From positions 1-25,233 of the forward strand of contig NZ_DITB01000121.1 of assembly GCF_002422095.1 (NCBI RefSeq): a stretch of DNA of 25,233 bases, in the 5' to 3' direction. Position numbers and translations under genes: made by a program. This DNA is from Flavobacterium sp. UBA6195. GTDB lineage: Bacteria; Bacteroidota; Bacteroidia; Flavobacteriales; Flavobacteriaceae. Positions 14,884 to 22,461 of this stretch are shown here, piece after piece; within the stretch, counting starts at the first letter, position 1; the number at the start of each line of letters is the position of its first letter. The notes beneath the pieces are model-generated. The model was not told the DNA's origin. It ran no database searches and saw only the letters and a program-made list of their open reading frames with translations.

Positions 14884-14910
14884 AAGCCCCTAAATCCCCA
14901 AAGGGGACTT
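14884..14910. repeat. CCCC/GGGG palindrome-like intergenic repeat next to ychF
   Basis: The 27-nt element begins AAGCCCCTAAATCCCC and ends AAAGGGGACTT; its complement contains AGTCCCCTTTGGGG. It directly abuts the ychF start codon and so lies in the ychF leader. I recall similar AGTCCCCTTTGGGGA elements being dispersed in flavobacterial genomes, but cannot check this here. Confidence 0.7.
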
Positions 14911-15003
14911 TAAATTACTAGTTAATATTATTTTAAAAGTGCGCAAATATACTTTAATCCTGATTAGTATCAAAGTATTAAATAAAAGGAGTTGATGAAG
15001 TAG

Positions 15004-16203
15004 TTATTCGATGGTGTTTTCTTCTTCAGTATGAATTTCTTCAGTTCCTTTTCCAAGACGTTCAATAATTGCTTTTTCTTCTGTAGTACTTATAAAACCT
15101 GATTCAACATCCCAATAATTTGTAAAAAAAGAGGTTTGTTTATTAATTAATGATTTACCTTTAAAAATATTTTTATCTCCGTACTCGAAAGTTTTTTTAT
15201 TGAAATCGGTTACTACCATATGATTTTTCACTTCAATTCGTCTGGATTTCTTTTTATAATATTTCTCAAAACCAATTACTTCTTTTGAATTAGCTAAATA
15301 GTAATAATTCCCTTCATGTCGGAATGTATTTTTAAATTCTAATTTATAGACTTTTCTACTGGCAAACATGCTCTCCTTATAAGCCAAAAGTCGGTCTGGA
15401 GTTACATAAGAACTAACTTCTATTATCAACTTTTTGTTGCTATCATAAACTACCGTAAAATCAGATAAAATTCCTTTGGATTCGGGTAAAGGAACAATTT
15501 TAATTACCAAATAATCCTCGTTAGATGGATAGGTTTTTACCGAAAAATCATAAGTTTTCTTTGCTTTGGAATCCAATACTTCGTCTAAATATTTGAATTG
15601 GTAATAATTTTCGATGATATTATTCAAATCATAACCTAATATATTGGTATCGATATCGCCATCTAAAACACCAACAGCGCGATTTTGTTCTACTAAAATA
15701 TCGGTTTTTATATTCTTTTCATTTCCTAAAATTTGAAAATTAATCAAACCGTCATTAAAAAAAACAATCTCATTATCACGTTTGTAAAATTCGTGCAAAT
15801 AGACTTTCAAACTTATAGGAATGGTGATTTTATCTTTAGAATTTTCTATAATCCGTTTTAAAATTTCCTGAGGATGATCTTTGGTGATGATGTATTCTTC
15901 CAATTCCTGTGTAATGGGTTCTAAGTAAACTACATTTTCCTTTTTGTCTAGGGTTGCAAATTTTATAATTGTTTTTTTATAAAAAGAATGAACAAGTTCA
16001 AAATCAGACGATCGGGTCAAGTTAATGATTGCTTTTCCTTCTTTATTAGTCAAAAAACCTTGTCGAGTTCTTAAAGCTGTAATCGTAACTTCATCAATAG
16101 GTAAGTCCGTATCAAAATCTTTCACAATTAATGTAAAATCGAGATTTTGTGATACAACACAAGTAGTAAAAAGACACAATAAAAAAGTAAGTTTTTTTAT
16201 CAT
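15004..16203 (-). CDS. Secreted protein with N-terminal carboxypeptidase-regulatory-like domain
   Basis: A 399-residue protein of unknown specific role. The signal MIKKLTFLLCLFTTCVVSQ is followed by a beta-sandwich like the CarboxypepD_reg domain (about residues 20-95), seen as FTLIVKDFDTDLPIDEVTIT and the phrase GFLTNKEGKAIINLT typical of these folds in Bacteroidota. The remainder is beta-rich and resembles large flavobacterial surface or TonB-associated proteins that lack a plug or barrel. It ends with an acidic TEEENTIE tail. I chose the ATG at 16203; the longer version starting at a TTG lies inside the strong -7 promoter element. It is the only gene on this transcript unit before ychF. 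The family is not firmly named. Confidence 0.8.
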   Translation of the reverse strand: MIKKLTFLLCLFTTCVVSQNLDFTLIVKDFDTDLPIDEVTITALRTRQGFLTNKEGKAIINLTRSSDFELVHSFYKKTIIKFATLDKKENVVYLEPITQELEEYIITKDHPQEILKRIIENSKDKITIPISLKVYLHEFYKRDNEIVFFNDGLINFQILGNEKNIKTDILVEQNRAVGVLDGDIDTNILGYDLNNIIENYYQFKYLDEVLDSKAKKTYDFSVKTYPSNEDYLVIKIVPLPESKGILSDFTVVYDSNKKLIIEVSSYVTPDRLLAYKESMFASRKVYKLEFKNTFRHEGNYYYLANSKEVIGFEKYYKKKSRRIEVKNHMVVTDFNKKTFEYGDKNIFKGKSLINKQTSFFTNYWDVESGFISTTEEKAIIERLGKGTEEIHTEEENTIE

Positions 16204-16221
16204 AAATTTACGATTAACAAT

Positions 16222-16249
16222 CAAATGTAATCAAAATAAAATAAAACAA
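16222..16249 (-). promoter_or_regulatory. Promoter of the carboxypeptidase-regulatory-like gene
   Basis: On the minus strand TTG (16247-16249) and TACATTTG (16222-16229) are separated by exactly 17 nt, matching the Bacteroidota TTG-N17-23-TAnnTTTG arrangement. The expected start is near 16215, giving a leader of about 12 nt before the ATG at 16203, and it rules out the upstream TTG start. Confidence 0.75.
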
Positions 16250-16277
16250 CTCATTAATAAAGAAGTTTTTAGCTCAA

Positions 16278-16318
16278 TAAAAAACAAAAAGAGAACTTTC
16301 TATTTAAAAATTCTCTTT
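16278..16318 (-). terminator. Possible weak terminator after the ferredoxin gene
   Basis: An AT-rich stem AAAGAGAA/TTCTCTTT (16311-16318 and 16288-16295 on the minus strand) with a 15-nt loop is followed by T-rich sequence. It lies after the ferredoxin stop at 16346 and before the promoter at 16222-16249. The stem is short and poor in GC. Confidence 0.45.
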
Positions 16319-16345
16319 AACATACTGTTGAAATTTTTAAAAATT

Positions 16346-16696
16346 TTATTCGTTATGCAAAAACGATTGTCTGTTTAACAAAGTTTCTTCGCTTTCCACA
16401 TGATTATCATCTGGTATACAACAATCTACCGGACAAACGGCTGCGCATTGAGGTTCTTCATGAAAACCTTTACACTCCGTACATTTTCCGGGTACAATGT
16501 AATAAATATCATCTGAAATTGGGGTTTGAGCAGCATCTGAATCTACTTCAGTTCCATCAGGTAAAATAACTTTACCACTTAATTTTGTACCATCTTTCCA
16601 TCTCCAATCATCAGCACCTTCGTAAATTGCTGTATTTGGACATTCTGGCTCGCAAGCCCCACAGTTGATACATTCGTCTGTTATTATAATTGCCAT
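16346..16696 (-). CDS. 2[4Fe-4S] dicluster ferredoxin (Alvin-type)
   Basis: A 116-residue electron carrier. Cluster I ligands are Cys9, Cys12 and Cys15 in CINCGAC, with Cys19 in ECP. Cluster II ligands are Cys72 and Cys75, then Cys84 and Cys88 in CAAVCP, with eight residues between Cys75 and Cys84. That insertion and the CxxxCP ending define the Alvin type. An insert of about 45 residues (25-70) separates the motifs, and an acidic C-terminal tail follows. Extra cysteines at 92-93 could affect redox. It is divergent from the acyl-CoA reductase with overlapping promoters, which suggests, but does not prove, that it works with that enzyme. Confidence 0.93.
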   Translation of the reverse strand: MAIIITDECINCGACEPECPNTAIYEGADDWRWKDGTKLSGKVILPDGTEVDSDAAQTPISDDIYYIVPGKCTECKGFHEEPQCAAVCPVDCCIPDDNHVESEETLLNRQSFLHNE

Positions 16697-16755
16697 GATT
16701 CTTTTAGTATTAAGAAATTAGAATTCAGAAAAACGTGATATTCTAATATTATGAT

Positions 16756-16763
16756 TAATTTTG
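16756..16763 (+). promoter_or_regulatory. Putative -7 element for the acyl-CoA reductase gene
   Basis: TAATTTTG, an exact TAnnTTTG match, would start transcription near 16770, about 37 nt before the ATG at 16807. No good -33 TTG is seen. It lies within the region where the divergent ferredoxin promoter starts transcription. Confidence 0.5.
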
Positions 16764-16768
16764 CGCTA

Positions 16769-16799
16769 CAAAAATACAATGTAAACCAAACATAAACAA
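16769..16799 (-). promoter_or_regulatory. Ferredoxin promoter
   Basis: On the minus strand TTG (16797-16799) and TATTTTTG (16769-16776) are separated by 20 nt, matching the Bacteroidota sigma factor consensus. The expected start near 16762 gives a leader of about 65 nt to the ATG at 16696. It overlaps the divergent -7 element of the acyl-CoA reductase. Confidence 0.7.
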
Positions 16800-16806
16800 G
16801 TTACAA

Positions 16807-17868
16807 ATGTTACAAAGTGAAATAAAATCGAGTTTTGTTGAATTAGGGAATTTTGTACGTCAATTTTCTGAAGAGGGAAACGTTAAATCGGCTTCGGTTT
16901 TACATAACGATTTGTTCTTTGATGACTTTGCAAACTTGATTGAACTTTCACAATCGCACAACGGTTGGTTTACACCGGAACAAGTTTTACATAGCATTCA
17001 ATCTTGGGCAAAAGCCTTAACAGAAGACAATCTAAATCAGTGGATTTCCAACTATGATTTTTCAAAAATTGAACCAAAAAAAGTAGGATTAATTTTAGCA
17101 GGAAATATTCCGTTAGTGGGTTTTCATGATTTTCTTTCGGTATTGATTTCGGGTCATGATGTATTGGTTAAAACCTCATCTAACGACCAACATTTATTAA
17201 AATTTTTAGCGAAATATTTGATTACTATTGAGCCAAAACTTAACTCAAAAATAACGTTTGTGGAAGGCAAATTAGAAGGTTTTGATGCCGTAATTGCCAC
17301 AGGAAGCAATAATACGGCTCGCTATTTTGAATATTATTTCAAAGACAAGCCAAGTATCATTCGTAAAAACAGAAATTCGGTTGCCGTTTTAGACGGAACT
17401 GAAACTTTTGAAGATCTATTGGGTTTAGGAGAAGATATTTTTAGATATTTTGGTTTGGGATGTCGTAATGTTTCTAAACTTTTTGTTCCAAAAGGATATA
17501 CTTTTGAAGCCTTCTTTAAAGCGATATACGAATATCGTGATGTGATTCACTACGAAAAGTATGCGAATAATTACGATTACAACAAAGCGGTTTTCTTAAT
17601 GAGTAATTTCCAAATTCTTGACAATGAATTCATGACTATAAAAGAAGATTCAAGTTACTTATCTCCTATTTCATCGGTATTTTATGAATTCTATGAGAAT
17701 TTAGAAAATGTTAAGTCTCGTCTACAAAATGACGCAGACCAAATTCAGTGTATTGTATCTAAAGATTTGATTCCTAATTCAGTAGCTTTTGGTCAAACCC
17801 AACAACCAAAACTTTGGGATTATGCTGATAATGTAGATACTTTGGCATTTTTAAATAGCTTGAAATGA
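16807..17868 (+). CDS. LuxC-type acyl-CoA reductase
   Basis: A 353-residue protein of the acyl-CoA reductase (LuxC, PF05893) family, which reduces fatty-acyl thioesters to aldehydes with NADPH. The Rossmann-like N-terminal half has VGLILAGNIPLVGFHDFL (residues 93-110) as its nucleotide-loop region and DAVIATGSNNTARYF (160-174). The catalytic cysteine is in FGLGCRNVSKLFVP (Cys219), within the family's conserved segment. There is no luxA, luxB or luxE in the window, so it is not a bioluminescence operon. A short membrane protein overlaps its stop (ATGA). A ferredoxin is divergent from it and serC-serA lie downstream; this order recurs in flavobacteria to my recollection. Confidence 0.9.
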   Translation: MLQSEIKSSFVELGNFVRQFSEEGNVKSASVLHNDLFFDDFANLIELSQSHNGWFTPEQVLHSIQSWAKALTEDNLNQWISNYDFSKIEPKKVGLILAGNIPLVGFHDFLSVLISGHDVLVKTSSNDQHLLKFLAKYLITIEPKLNSKITFVEGKLEGFDAVIATGSNNTARYFEYYFKDKPSIIRKNRNSVAVLDGTETFEDLLGLGEDIFRYFGLGCRNVSKLFVPKGYTFEAFFKAIYEYRDVIHYEKYANNYDYNKAVFLMSNFQILDNEFMTIKEDSSYLSPISSVFYEFYENLENVKSRLQNDADQIQCIVSKDLIPNSVAFGQTQQPKLWDYADNVDTLAFLNSLK

Positions 17869-18347
17869 AATTTGTTGTAAAAACAGCATCTAGATCAATT
17901 GAAAATTTTTGGTTTATTGTGTTCTTTATACTTTACGGGATTTCTGTATTCACATTAAATAATTTTATAAAACTAGATAAGCTTGGATTATTCGTCTTTT
18001 TTGTTTTATTCCTTATCCTATTTCTGCCACTATTTTACTATTTAAATAAAAGAACGGGCGAAGGTATTATGGAATGGACGCTATCTGAAAGCGGTTTAAA
18101 CATGAAATGGATTAAAACCGACTTTATAACTGATAATGAAGCAATAAACTTAGATTGGAAAGAAATAGATCGTATACAATCAACCGATATAACGAGTATT
18201 GGATATGGAGGTGAACTTGGTGAAAATTTAATTATAACTACAATTTCAGGTAAAAAAATTCAAATTAGACATTTAGTAAAAACGAAAGATGATTTTTTTG
18301 CTTTCAAAAACAATCTTTACTTATTTAATAAAAAAAAGGACAAATAA
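17865..18347 (+). CDS. Small membrane protein with two helices and a C-terminal beta domain
   Basis: A 160-residue protein of unknown function. Two adjacent membrane helices, about residues 15-34 (FWFIVFFILYGISVFTLNNF) and 41-60 (LGLFVFFVLFLILFLPLFYY), precede a soluble domain of about 95 residues with alternating beta strands (MEWTLSESGLNMKW, EAINLDWKEIDRIQS, NLIITTISGKKIQIRH) and a C-terminal helix. The strand and helix order resembles a membrane-anchored PH-like domain, but no motif proves this. The start codon overlaps the stop of the acyl-CoA reductase gene (ATGA), so the two are coupled. I do not recognise a named family. Confidence 0.75.
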   Translation: MKFVVKTASRSIENFWFIVFFILYGISVFTLNNFIKLDKLGLFVFFVLFLILFLPLFYYLNKRTGEGIMEWTLSESGLNMKWIKTDFITDNEAINLDWKEIDRIQSTDITSIGYGGELGENLIITTISGKKIQIRHLVKTKDDFFAFKNNLYLFNKKKDK

Positions 18348-18481
18348 TTATTAATTTATAATTTTTACAAAAGAATTTTAACTAAATCGTTTTTGTTAAT
18401 AACATCTCATAATTATTGTAGCATTTAAGTCATTTTTTTATTTAAGAATTCCGAAATTTGACCTTTAAATAAATAACTACA

Positions 18482-19552
18482 ATGAAAAAACACAACTACA
18501 GTGCAGGTCCATGTATACTTCCTCAAGAAGTATTTGAAAAATCGGCACAAGCTATTTTAGATTTCAACAACTCCGGATTATCTATTTTAGAAATTTCACA
18601 CCGTAGTAAAGATTTCGTAGCTGTAATGGACGAAGCTAGAGCCTTAGTTTTAGAACTTTTAAACTTAGAAGGAAAAGGGTACGAAGTATTATTTTTAGGT
18701 GGTGGAGCAAGCATGCAATTTTTAATGGTACCCTACAATTTAATGAAAGTTGATGGAAAAGCAGCTTATTTAGACACAGGAACTTGGGCAAGCGGCGCTA
18801 TCAAAGAAGCAAAACTTTTTGGAGAAACGGTTGTAGTAGCCTCAACAAAATCAGAAAATTACAATCACATTCCAAAAGATTATAGCGTTCCTGCTGATGC
18901 AAATTATTTTCACTGCACAAGTAACAATACCATTTTTGGAACCCAAATGAAATCATTTCCAGAAGTGAATGTTCCTTTAGTATGTGACATGAGTTCGGAT
19001 ATTTTTTCACGTGTATTAGATTTTTCAAAATTTGATTTAATCTATGCGGGAGCTCAAAAAAATATGGGACCAGCTGGAGCAACATTAGTAGTGGTAAAAA
19101 CTGAAATCTTAGGAAAAACAGGAAGAATGATTCCTAGTATGTTAGATTACCAACAACATGTTTCTAAAGAAAGTATGTACAATACACCACCAGTATTTCC
19201 AGTATACGCATCACTTTTAACCTTACAATGGTTGAAAAAATTAGGTGGAATAGCAGCTATTGAAAAAATCAATGAAGCTAAAGCAAATCTACTTTACAAC
19301 GAAATCGACCGCAATCCATTATTCAAAGGAACTGCCGCTAAAGAAGACAGAAGTAATATGAATGTTACGTTCTTATTAAATGATGAAGCACATCAAGAAA
19401 AATTTGACAGCATGTGGAAAGCAGCTGGAATTTCTGGTTTAGCTGGACATCGTTCGGTTGGTGGATATAGAGCTTCGATGTATAATGCTTTACCTATTGA
19501 AAGCGTTCAGATTTTGGTTGATGTAATGAAAGAATTAGAAAATAAAATTTAA
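18482..19552 (+). CDS. serC: Phosphoserine aminotransferase
   Basis: A 356-residue class V PLP enzyme that converts 3-phosphohydroxypyruvate and glutamate to phosphoserine; it also serves pyridoxine synthesis in some species. The N-terminus KHNYSAGPCILPQEV is typical. The PLP-binding phosphate region is FLGGGASMQF (71-80), with TGTWASGAIKEA at 99-110. The Schiff-base lysine is Lys193 in YAGAQKNMGPAG. The C-terminal SGLAGHRSVGGYRASMYNA segment provides the substrate-binding histidine and arginine. The length matches bacterial SerC (about 355-360). serA lies 47 nt downstream in the same orientation. The leader of about 135 nt holds no clear promoter match. Confidence 0.97.
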   Translation: MKKHNYSAGPCILPQEVFEKSAQAILDFNNSGLSILEISHRSKDFVAVMDEARALVLELLNLEGKGYEVLFLGGGASMQFLMVPYNLMKVDGKAAYLDTGTWASGAIKEAKLFGETVVVASTKSENYNHIPKDYSVPADANYFHCTSNNTIFGTQMKSFPEVNVPLVCDMSSDIFSRVLDFSKFDLIYAGAQKNMGPAGATLVVVKTEILGKTGRMIPSMLDYQQHVSKESMYNTPPVFPVYASLLTLQWLKKLGGIAAIEKINEAKANLLYNEIDRNPLFKGTAAKEDRSNMNVTFLLNDEAHQEKFDSMWKAAGISGLAGHRSVGGYRASMYNALPIESVQILVDVMKELENKI

Positions 19553-19599
19553 TAATTAGTGACTAGTAAATAGTAACTAGCATAAAAAATAAAAATAAA

Positions 19600-20556
19600 A
19601 TGAAAGTTTTAGCAAATGACGGAATTTCAAAAAGCGGAATTAAAGCTTTAGAAAAAGGAGGGGTTGAAGTAATTACAACCAAAGTAGCACAAGAGCAAGT
19701 GGCTAACTTTATCAATACACACGATGTTAAAGTCTTATTAGTTCGTAGTGCTACAAAAGTCAGAAAAGATATTATTGATGCTTGTCCAGGATTAAAAATC
19801 ATTGGTCGTGGTGGTGTTGGAATGGACAATATTGATGTGGCTTATGCTCGTGAAAAAGGATTACACGTAATCAATACACCTGCTTCGTCATCTGAAAGTG
19901 TGGCGGAATTGGTTTTTGCTCATTTATTCACTGGAGTAAGATTCTTACACGATGCGAATAGAAACATGCCATTAGAAGGTGATACTAATTTCGACGGATT
20001 GAAAAAAGCCTATGCAAACGGAATTGAACTAAGAGGAAAAACCATTGGAATTATTGGATTTGGACGTATTGGTCAAGCAGTTGCAAAAATGGCTTTGGGT
20101 TTAGGCATGAAAGTAATTGCTGCTGATAAATATGTAAATGAAGCGGTAATTCGTGTGGATTTCTATAACGGACAATTCATCAATGTGGAGATTGTTACAG
20201 AATCTCTTGAAGATGTAATCAAACATTCTGATTTTATTACGTTACACGTTCCAGCGCAAGAGGGTTATGTAATTGACAAAGAAGAATTTCAATTAATGAA
20301 AGACAATGTAGGAATCGTAAATTGTGCTCGTGGTGGCGTAATCAATGAAGTTGCTTTAATTGAAGCTTTAGATGAAGGAAAAGTATTATTTGCTGGTTTA
20401 GATGTTTTTGAAAACGAACCTAACCCAGAAATTCAAATTCTTATGCATTCTAAAATCTCCTTGACCCCTCATATTGGTGCAGCAACTATGGAAGCACAAG
20501 ATAGAATTGGAACTGAATTAGCTGAACAAATTATTAGCTTATTAAAGAATAATTAA
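19600..20556 (+). CDS. serA: D-3-phosphoglycerate dehydrogenase (short form, no ACT domain)
   Basis: A 318-residue D-2-hydroxyacid dehydrogenase that makes 3-phosphohydroxypyruvate for serine synthesis. The NAD-binding motif is GFGRIG (153-158). The catalytic triad is Arg244 in NCARGGVINE, Glu273 in FENEP and His291 in LTPHIGAATMEAQ. There is no C-terminal ASB or ACT domain, so classic serine feedback inhibition by an ACT domain is unlikely. After the NAD-binding strand there is an inserted-looking stretch (VIRVDFYNGQFINVEIV) that I recall as usual in Bacteroidota SerA. Together with serC it gives two of three serine steps; serB is not in the window. A strong terminator follows. Confidence 0.96.
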   Translation: MKVLANDGISKSGIKALEKGGVEVITTKVAQEQVANFINTHDVKVLLVRSATKVRKDIIDACPGLKIIGRGGVGMDNIDVAYAREKGLHVINTPASSSESVAELVFAHLFTGVRFLHDANRNMPLEGDTNFDGLKKAYANGIELRGKTIGIIGFGRIGQAVAKMALGLGMKVIAADKYVNEAVIRVDFYNGQFINVEIVTESLEDVIKHSDFITLHVPAQEGYVIDKEEFQLMKDNVGIVNCARGGVINEVALIEALDEGKVLFAGLDVFENEPNPEIQILMHSKISLTPHIGAATMEAQDRIGTELAEQIISLLKNN

Positions 20557-20578
20557 AGTTATATATTTTTCTAATGTT

Positions 20579-20609
20579 AAAAGCATCGATTAAATCGGTG
20601 CTTTTTTTT
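20579..20609 (+). terminator. Intrinsic terminator downstream of serA
   Basis: A stem of about 12 bp (AAAAGCATCGAT with ATCGGTGCTTTT, one U-G pair) and a 3-nt loop, followed by a run of T to 20609. It separates serA from the DUF6146 gene. Confidence 0.88.
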
Positions 20610-20637
20610 ATCTTTATACTCTCAAATTCATAAGTAA

Positions 20638-21069
20638 ATGAAACAATTTCTAATACTATTAATCACTTCATCAATGCTTTTATTAGCCTGTAAAACTTCT
20701 CAGGAAAATAAAACATTTGATAAGATCCAAAAAATAGAAAACGATACCATTAGAATTGCAAATGATAAAATTGAATACGAAGTCATAATAATTGACCCTG
20801 GATTTAGTTCTTGGTTTAATGGTCATGCTAAACCAAAAAATTATTATTCACAAAATTATCTGGAATCACACAATAGAATTTGGGTTTCTGAATGGAATAG
20901 ACGAGCAATGCTACCGCTACAATATAACCCTAATCTATATGAAATGACTATAGATTATCAAACTAATATTGATTATGGATATGATGTTAATTATATGTTA
21001 TATTACTACTTAGTCTATTTTCAAATTACAAATAAACAACAGCTAGGAGGTTATACTCCCCGAATTTAA
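20638..21069 (+). CDS. DUF6146 family lipoprotein
   Basis: A 143-residue predicted lipoprotein. The signal MKQFLILLITSSMLLLAC has a lipobox LLAC with Cys18 lipidated. The mature part carries the family's conserved block: EYEVIIIDPGFSSWF, YYSQNYLESHNRIWVSEWNRR, then YNPNLYEMTIDYQTNIDYGY and NYMLYYYLVYFQ. The aromatic-rich C-terminal region is characteristic. Function is unknown; DUF6146 is my recollection of the family name. Located after the serA terminator and 3 nt before the DUF6787 gene, with which it is probably cotranscribed. Confidence 0.85.
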   Translation: MKQFLILLITSSMLLLACKTSQENKTFDKIQKIENDTIRIANDKIEYEVIIIDPGFSSWFNGHAKPKNYYSQNYLESHNRIWVSEWNRRAMLPLQYNPNLYEMTIDYQTNIDYGYDVNYMLYYYLVYFQITNKQQLGGYTPRI

Positions 21070-21072
21070 TTT

Positions 21073-21405
21073 ATGAAAAAACTCAAAGAGCGTTGGAATG
21101 TTACTTCCAATTGGCAATTAACACTAATCTTTATTGTATTTGCAATAACAGGCTCAACAGCAGCTTATCTTTCAAAACCATTAACAGACTTTCTTAGTAT
21201 TACTAAAGATAATCTATCTCTTTGGATTTATTGGCCCATCAGGTTAATAATTATATTTCCAGCTTATCAAGTATTACTTGTTTTAATTGGCGCTTTATTT
21301 GGACAGTTTAATTTCTTTTGGGAGTTTGAAAAGAAGATGCTTGATAAAATGAAATTAGGTTTTATAGGAGAATATATAGATTCTAAACTAAAAAAGGAGC
21401 AATAA
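21073..21405 (+). CDS. DUF6787 family small membrane protein
   Basis: A 110-residue inner-membrane protein with two predicted helices, about residues 16-34 (LTLIFIVFAITGSTAAYLS) and 51-75 (LWIYWPIRLIIIFPAYQVLL and on). The N-terminal KLKERWNVTSNWQ and central WPIRLIIIFPAYQVLLVLIG plus FGQFNFFWEFEKKML are typical of the flavobacterial DUF6787 proteins. Function unknown. Cotranscribed with the DUF6146 lipoprotein. Its stop codon lies in the loop of a terminator shared with the convergent gene. Confidence 0.85.
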   Translation: MKKLKERWNVTSNWQLTLIFIVFAITGSTAAYLSKPLTDFLSITKDNLSLWIYWPIRLIIIFPAYQVLLVLIGALFGQFNFFWEFEKKMLDKMKLGFIGEYIDSKLKKEQ

Positions 21406-21418
21406 AGCTCCTTTTTTT
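21390..21418. terminator. Bidirectional terminator between two convergent genes
   Basis: An 11-bp stem (AAAAAAGGAGC at 21390-21400 with GCTCCTTTTTT at 21407-21417) and a 6-nt loop. The TAA stop of the + strand gene (21403-21405) is in the loop, and the stop of the minus-strand gene begins at 21419. Both strands would yield a U-tract. Confidence 0.9.
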
Positions 21419-21731
21419 ATTCCTGTCCTGTTCCGCCTTTGATGACGTAAGTGTAAAACCAAGTTATAGTAAATGTTGGTACAAAATCTATAAATGGAAC
21501 CAATTCTTCAATAAAGCCAAAAAAACCAGCTAATTTCCCAATTGTTCCTCTATACATTGTCATTAATAATATCCCTGATATGGGTGCCCAAACTAAATCG
21601 GTCACTTCTGCAAAAATAGGAAGCACATAAGACAACATTCCAATTCCGTCAAACAATAAACTCAAAATTAATTTCGAGGTTTTATCACTCTTTACGGGTT
21701 GAATTGAATTATTAATTGTTTTTTCTATCAT
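21417..21731 (-). CDS. Small conserved membrane protein
   Basis: A 104-residue protein with about two to three hydrophobic helices. The N-terminal ENTINN-like soluble part precedes LILSLLFDGIGMLSYVLPI, then FAEVTDLVWAPISGILLMTM and a C-terminal FVPTFTITWFYTYVI. It is of unknown function, although this pattern is familiar in flavobacteria. I chose the ATG at 21731; an upstream in-frame TTG at 21776 would extend it by 15 residues with no support. It lies 46 nt after folE in the same direction and may be cotranscribed with it. I cannot name a family. Confidence 0.75.
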   Translation of the reverse strand: MIEKTINNSIQPVKSDKTSKLILSLLFDGIGMLSYVLPIFAEVTDLVWAPISGILLMTMYRGTIGKLAGFFGFIEELVPFIDFVPTFTITWFYTYVIKGGTGQE

Positions 21732-21777
21732 TTTTATTTTGTAAATTCCATTATGAATGTACAAAATAGATGCCAAA

Positions 21778-22446
21778 TTATTCTTTGTGAATCATTTTAT
21801 AGAAATCGTCGCGGAATTCTTTTTGATTGAAAACACCACCATATTGTAAAGTTGAAGTATAACTGCTTTCATCTTTAATACCTCGACTTGATACACACAA
21901 ATGCGTTGCTTCCATCACCACAATAACGTTATCTGTTTCTAAAACTGATTTCAATTCGTTGAAAATTTGCATAATCATTCGTTCTTGTACTTGTGGACGT
22001 TTTGCGTAATAATCTACGATACGATTCAATTTTGACAAACCAATAACTTTTCCAGAAGAGACGTAACCAATATGCGCTTTTCCAACAATCGGCAAAAAGT
22101 GGTGTTCGCAAGTAGAATTGAAGCTAATATTGGCCTCAACCAACATTTTATCATACTGATACGAATTATCAAAAACCGAAATCTTTGGCTTGTTCGCTGG
22201 ATTCAATCCCGAAAAAATTTCTTGCACAAACATTTTTGCCACACGATGCGGTGTTCCTTGCAAACTATCATCGGTTAAATCTAAACCTAATTCTTTCATG
22301 ATGATTTCAAAATGGTGTTCAATAACTTCCATCTTTTCCGCATCTGATTTATAAAAAGCATCTGGTCGTAACGGGGTTTCAACCGATGTCATTTGGTGAT
22401 TATCACCGATAATGTCGAATATTTCTTTTTCAATAGTAGTGTTCAT
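21778..22446 (-). CDS. folE: GTP cyclohydrolase I
   Basis: A 222-residue type I GTP cyclohydrolase that converts GTP to dihydroneopterin triphosphate, the first step of folate or tetrahydrobiopterin synthesis. The zinc ligands are Cys113 and His116 in STCEHHFLPI and Cys184 in EATHLCVSSRG, equivalent to E. coli Cys110, His113 and Cys181. The substrate segment TPHRVAKMF (65-73) and GLSKLNRIVDYYAKRPQ (136-152) are conserved. Length fits the family. It starts 15 nt after the msrA stop and is followed by a small membrane protein, so msrA, folE and that gene form a likely transcription unit. Confidence 0.97.
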   Translation of the reverse strand: MNTTIEKEIFDIIGDNHQMTSVETPLRPDAFYKSDAEKMEVIEHHFEIIMKELGLDLTDDSLQGTPHRVAKMFVQEIFSGLNPANKPKISVFDNSYQYDKMLVEANISFNSTCEHHFLPIVGKAHIGYVSSGKVIGLSKLNRIVDYYAKRPQVQERMIMQIFNELKSVLETDNVIVVMEATHLCVSSRGIKDESSYTSTLQYGGVFNQKEFRDDFYKMIHKE

Positions 22447-22461
22447 AGCAATTTTTCCCTT

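Noticed and set aside
16204..16345. RNA gene in the spacer between the ferredoxin and the carboxypeptidase-like gene
   Set aside because: The sequence is very AT-rich and is explained by a weak terminator and a strong TTG-N17-TACATTTG promoter. No tRNA or known ncRNA fold is visible.
16807..17868. Bioluminescence operon around the LuxC-type reductase
   Set aside because: There are no luciferase (luxAB), luxE or luxD genes nearby; the neighbours are a membrane protein and serine synthesis genes.
18348..18481. Riboswitch or promoter upstream of serC
   Set aside because: The 134-nt AT-rich leader shows no convincing TAnnTTTG with -33, no clear aptamer fold and no terminator-type hairpin.
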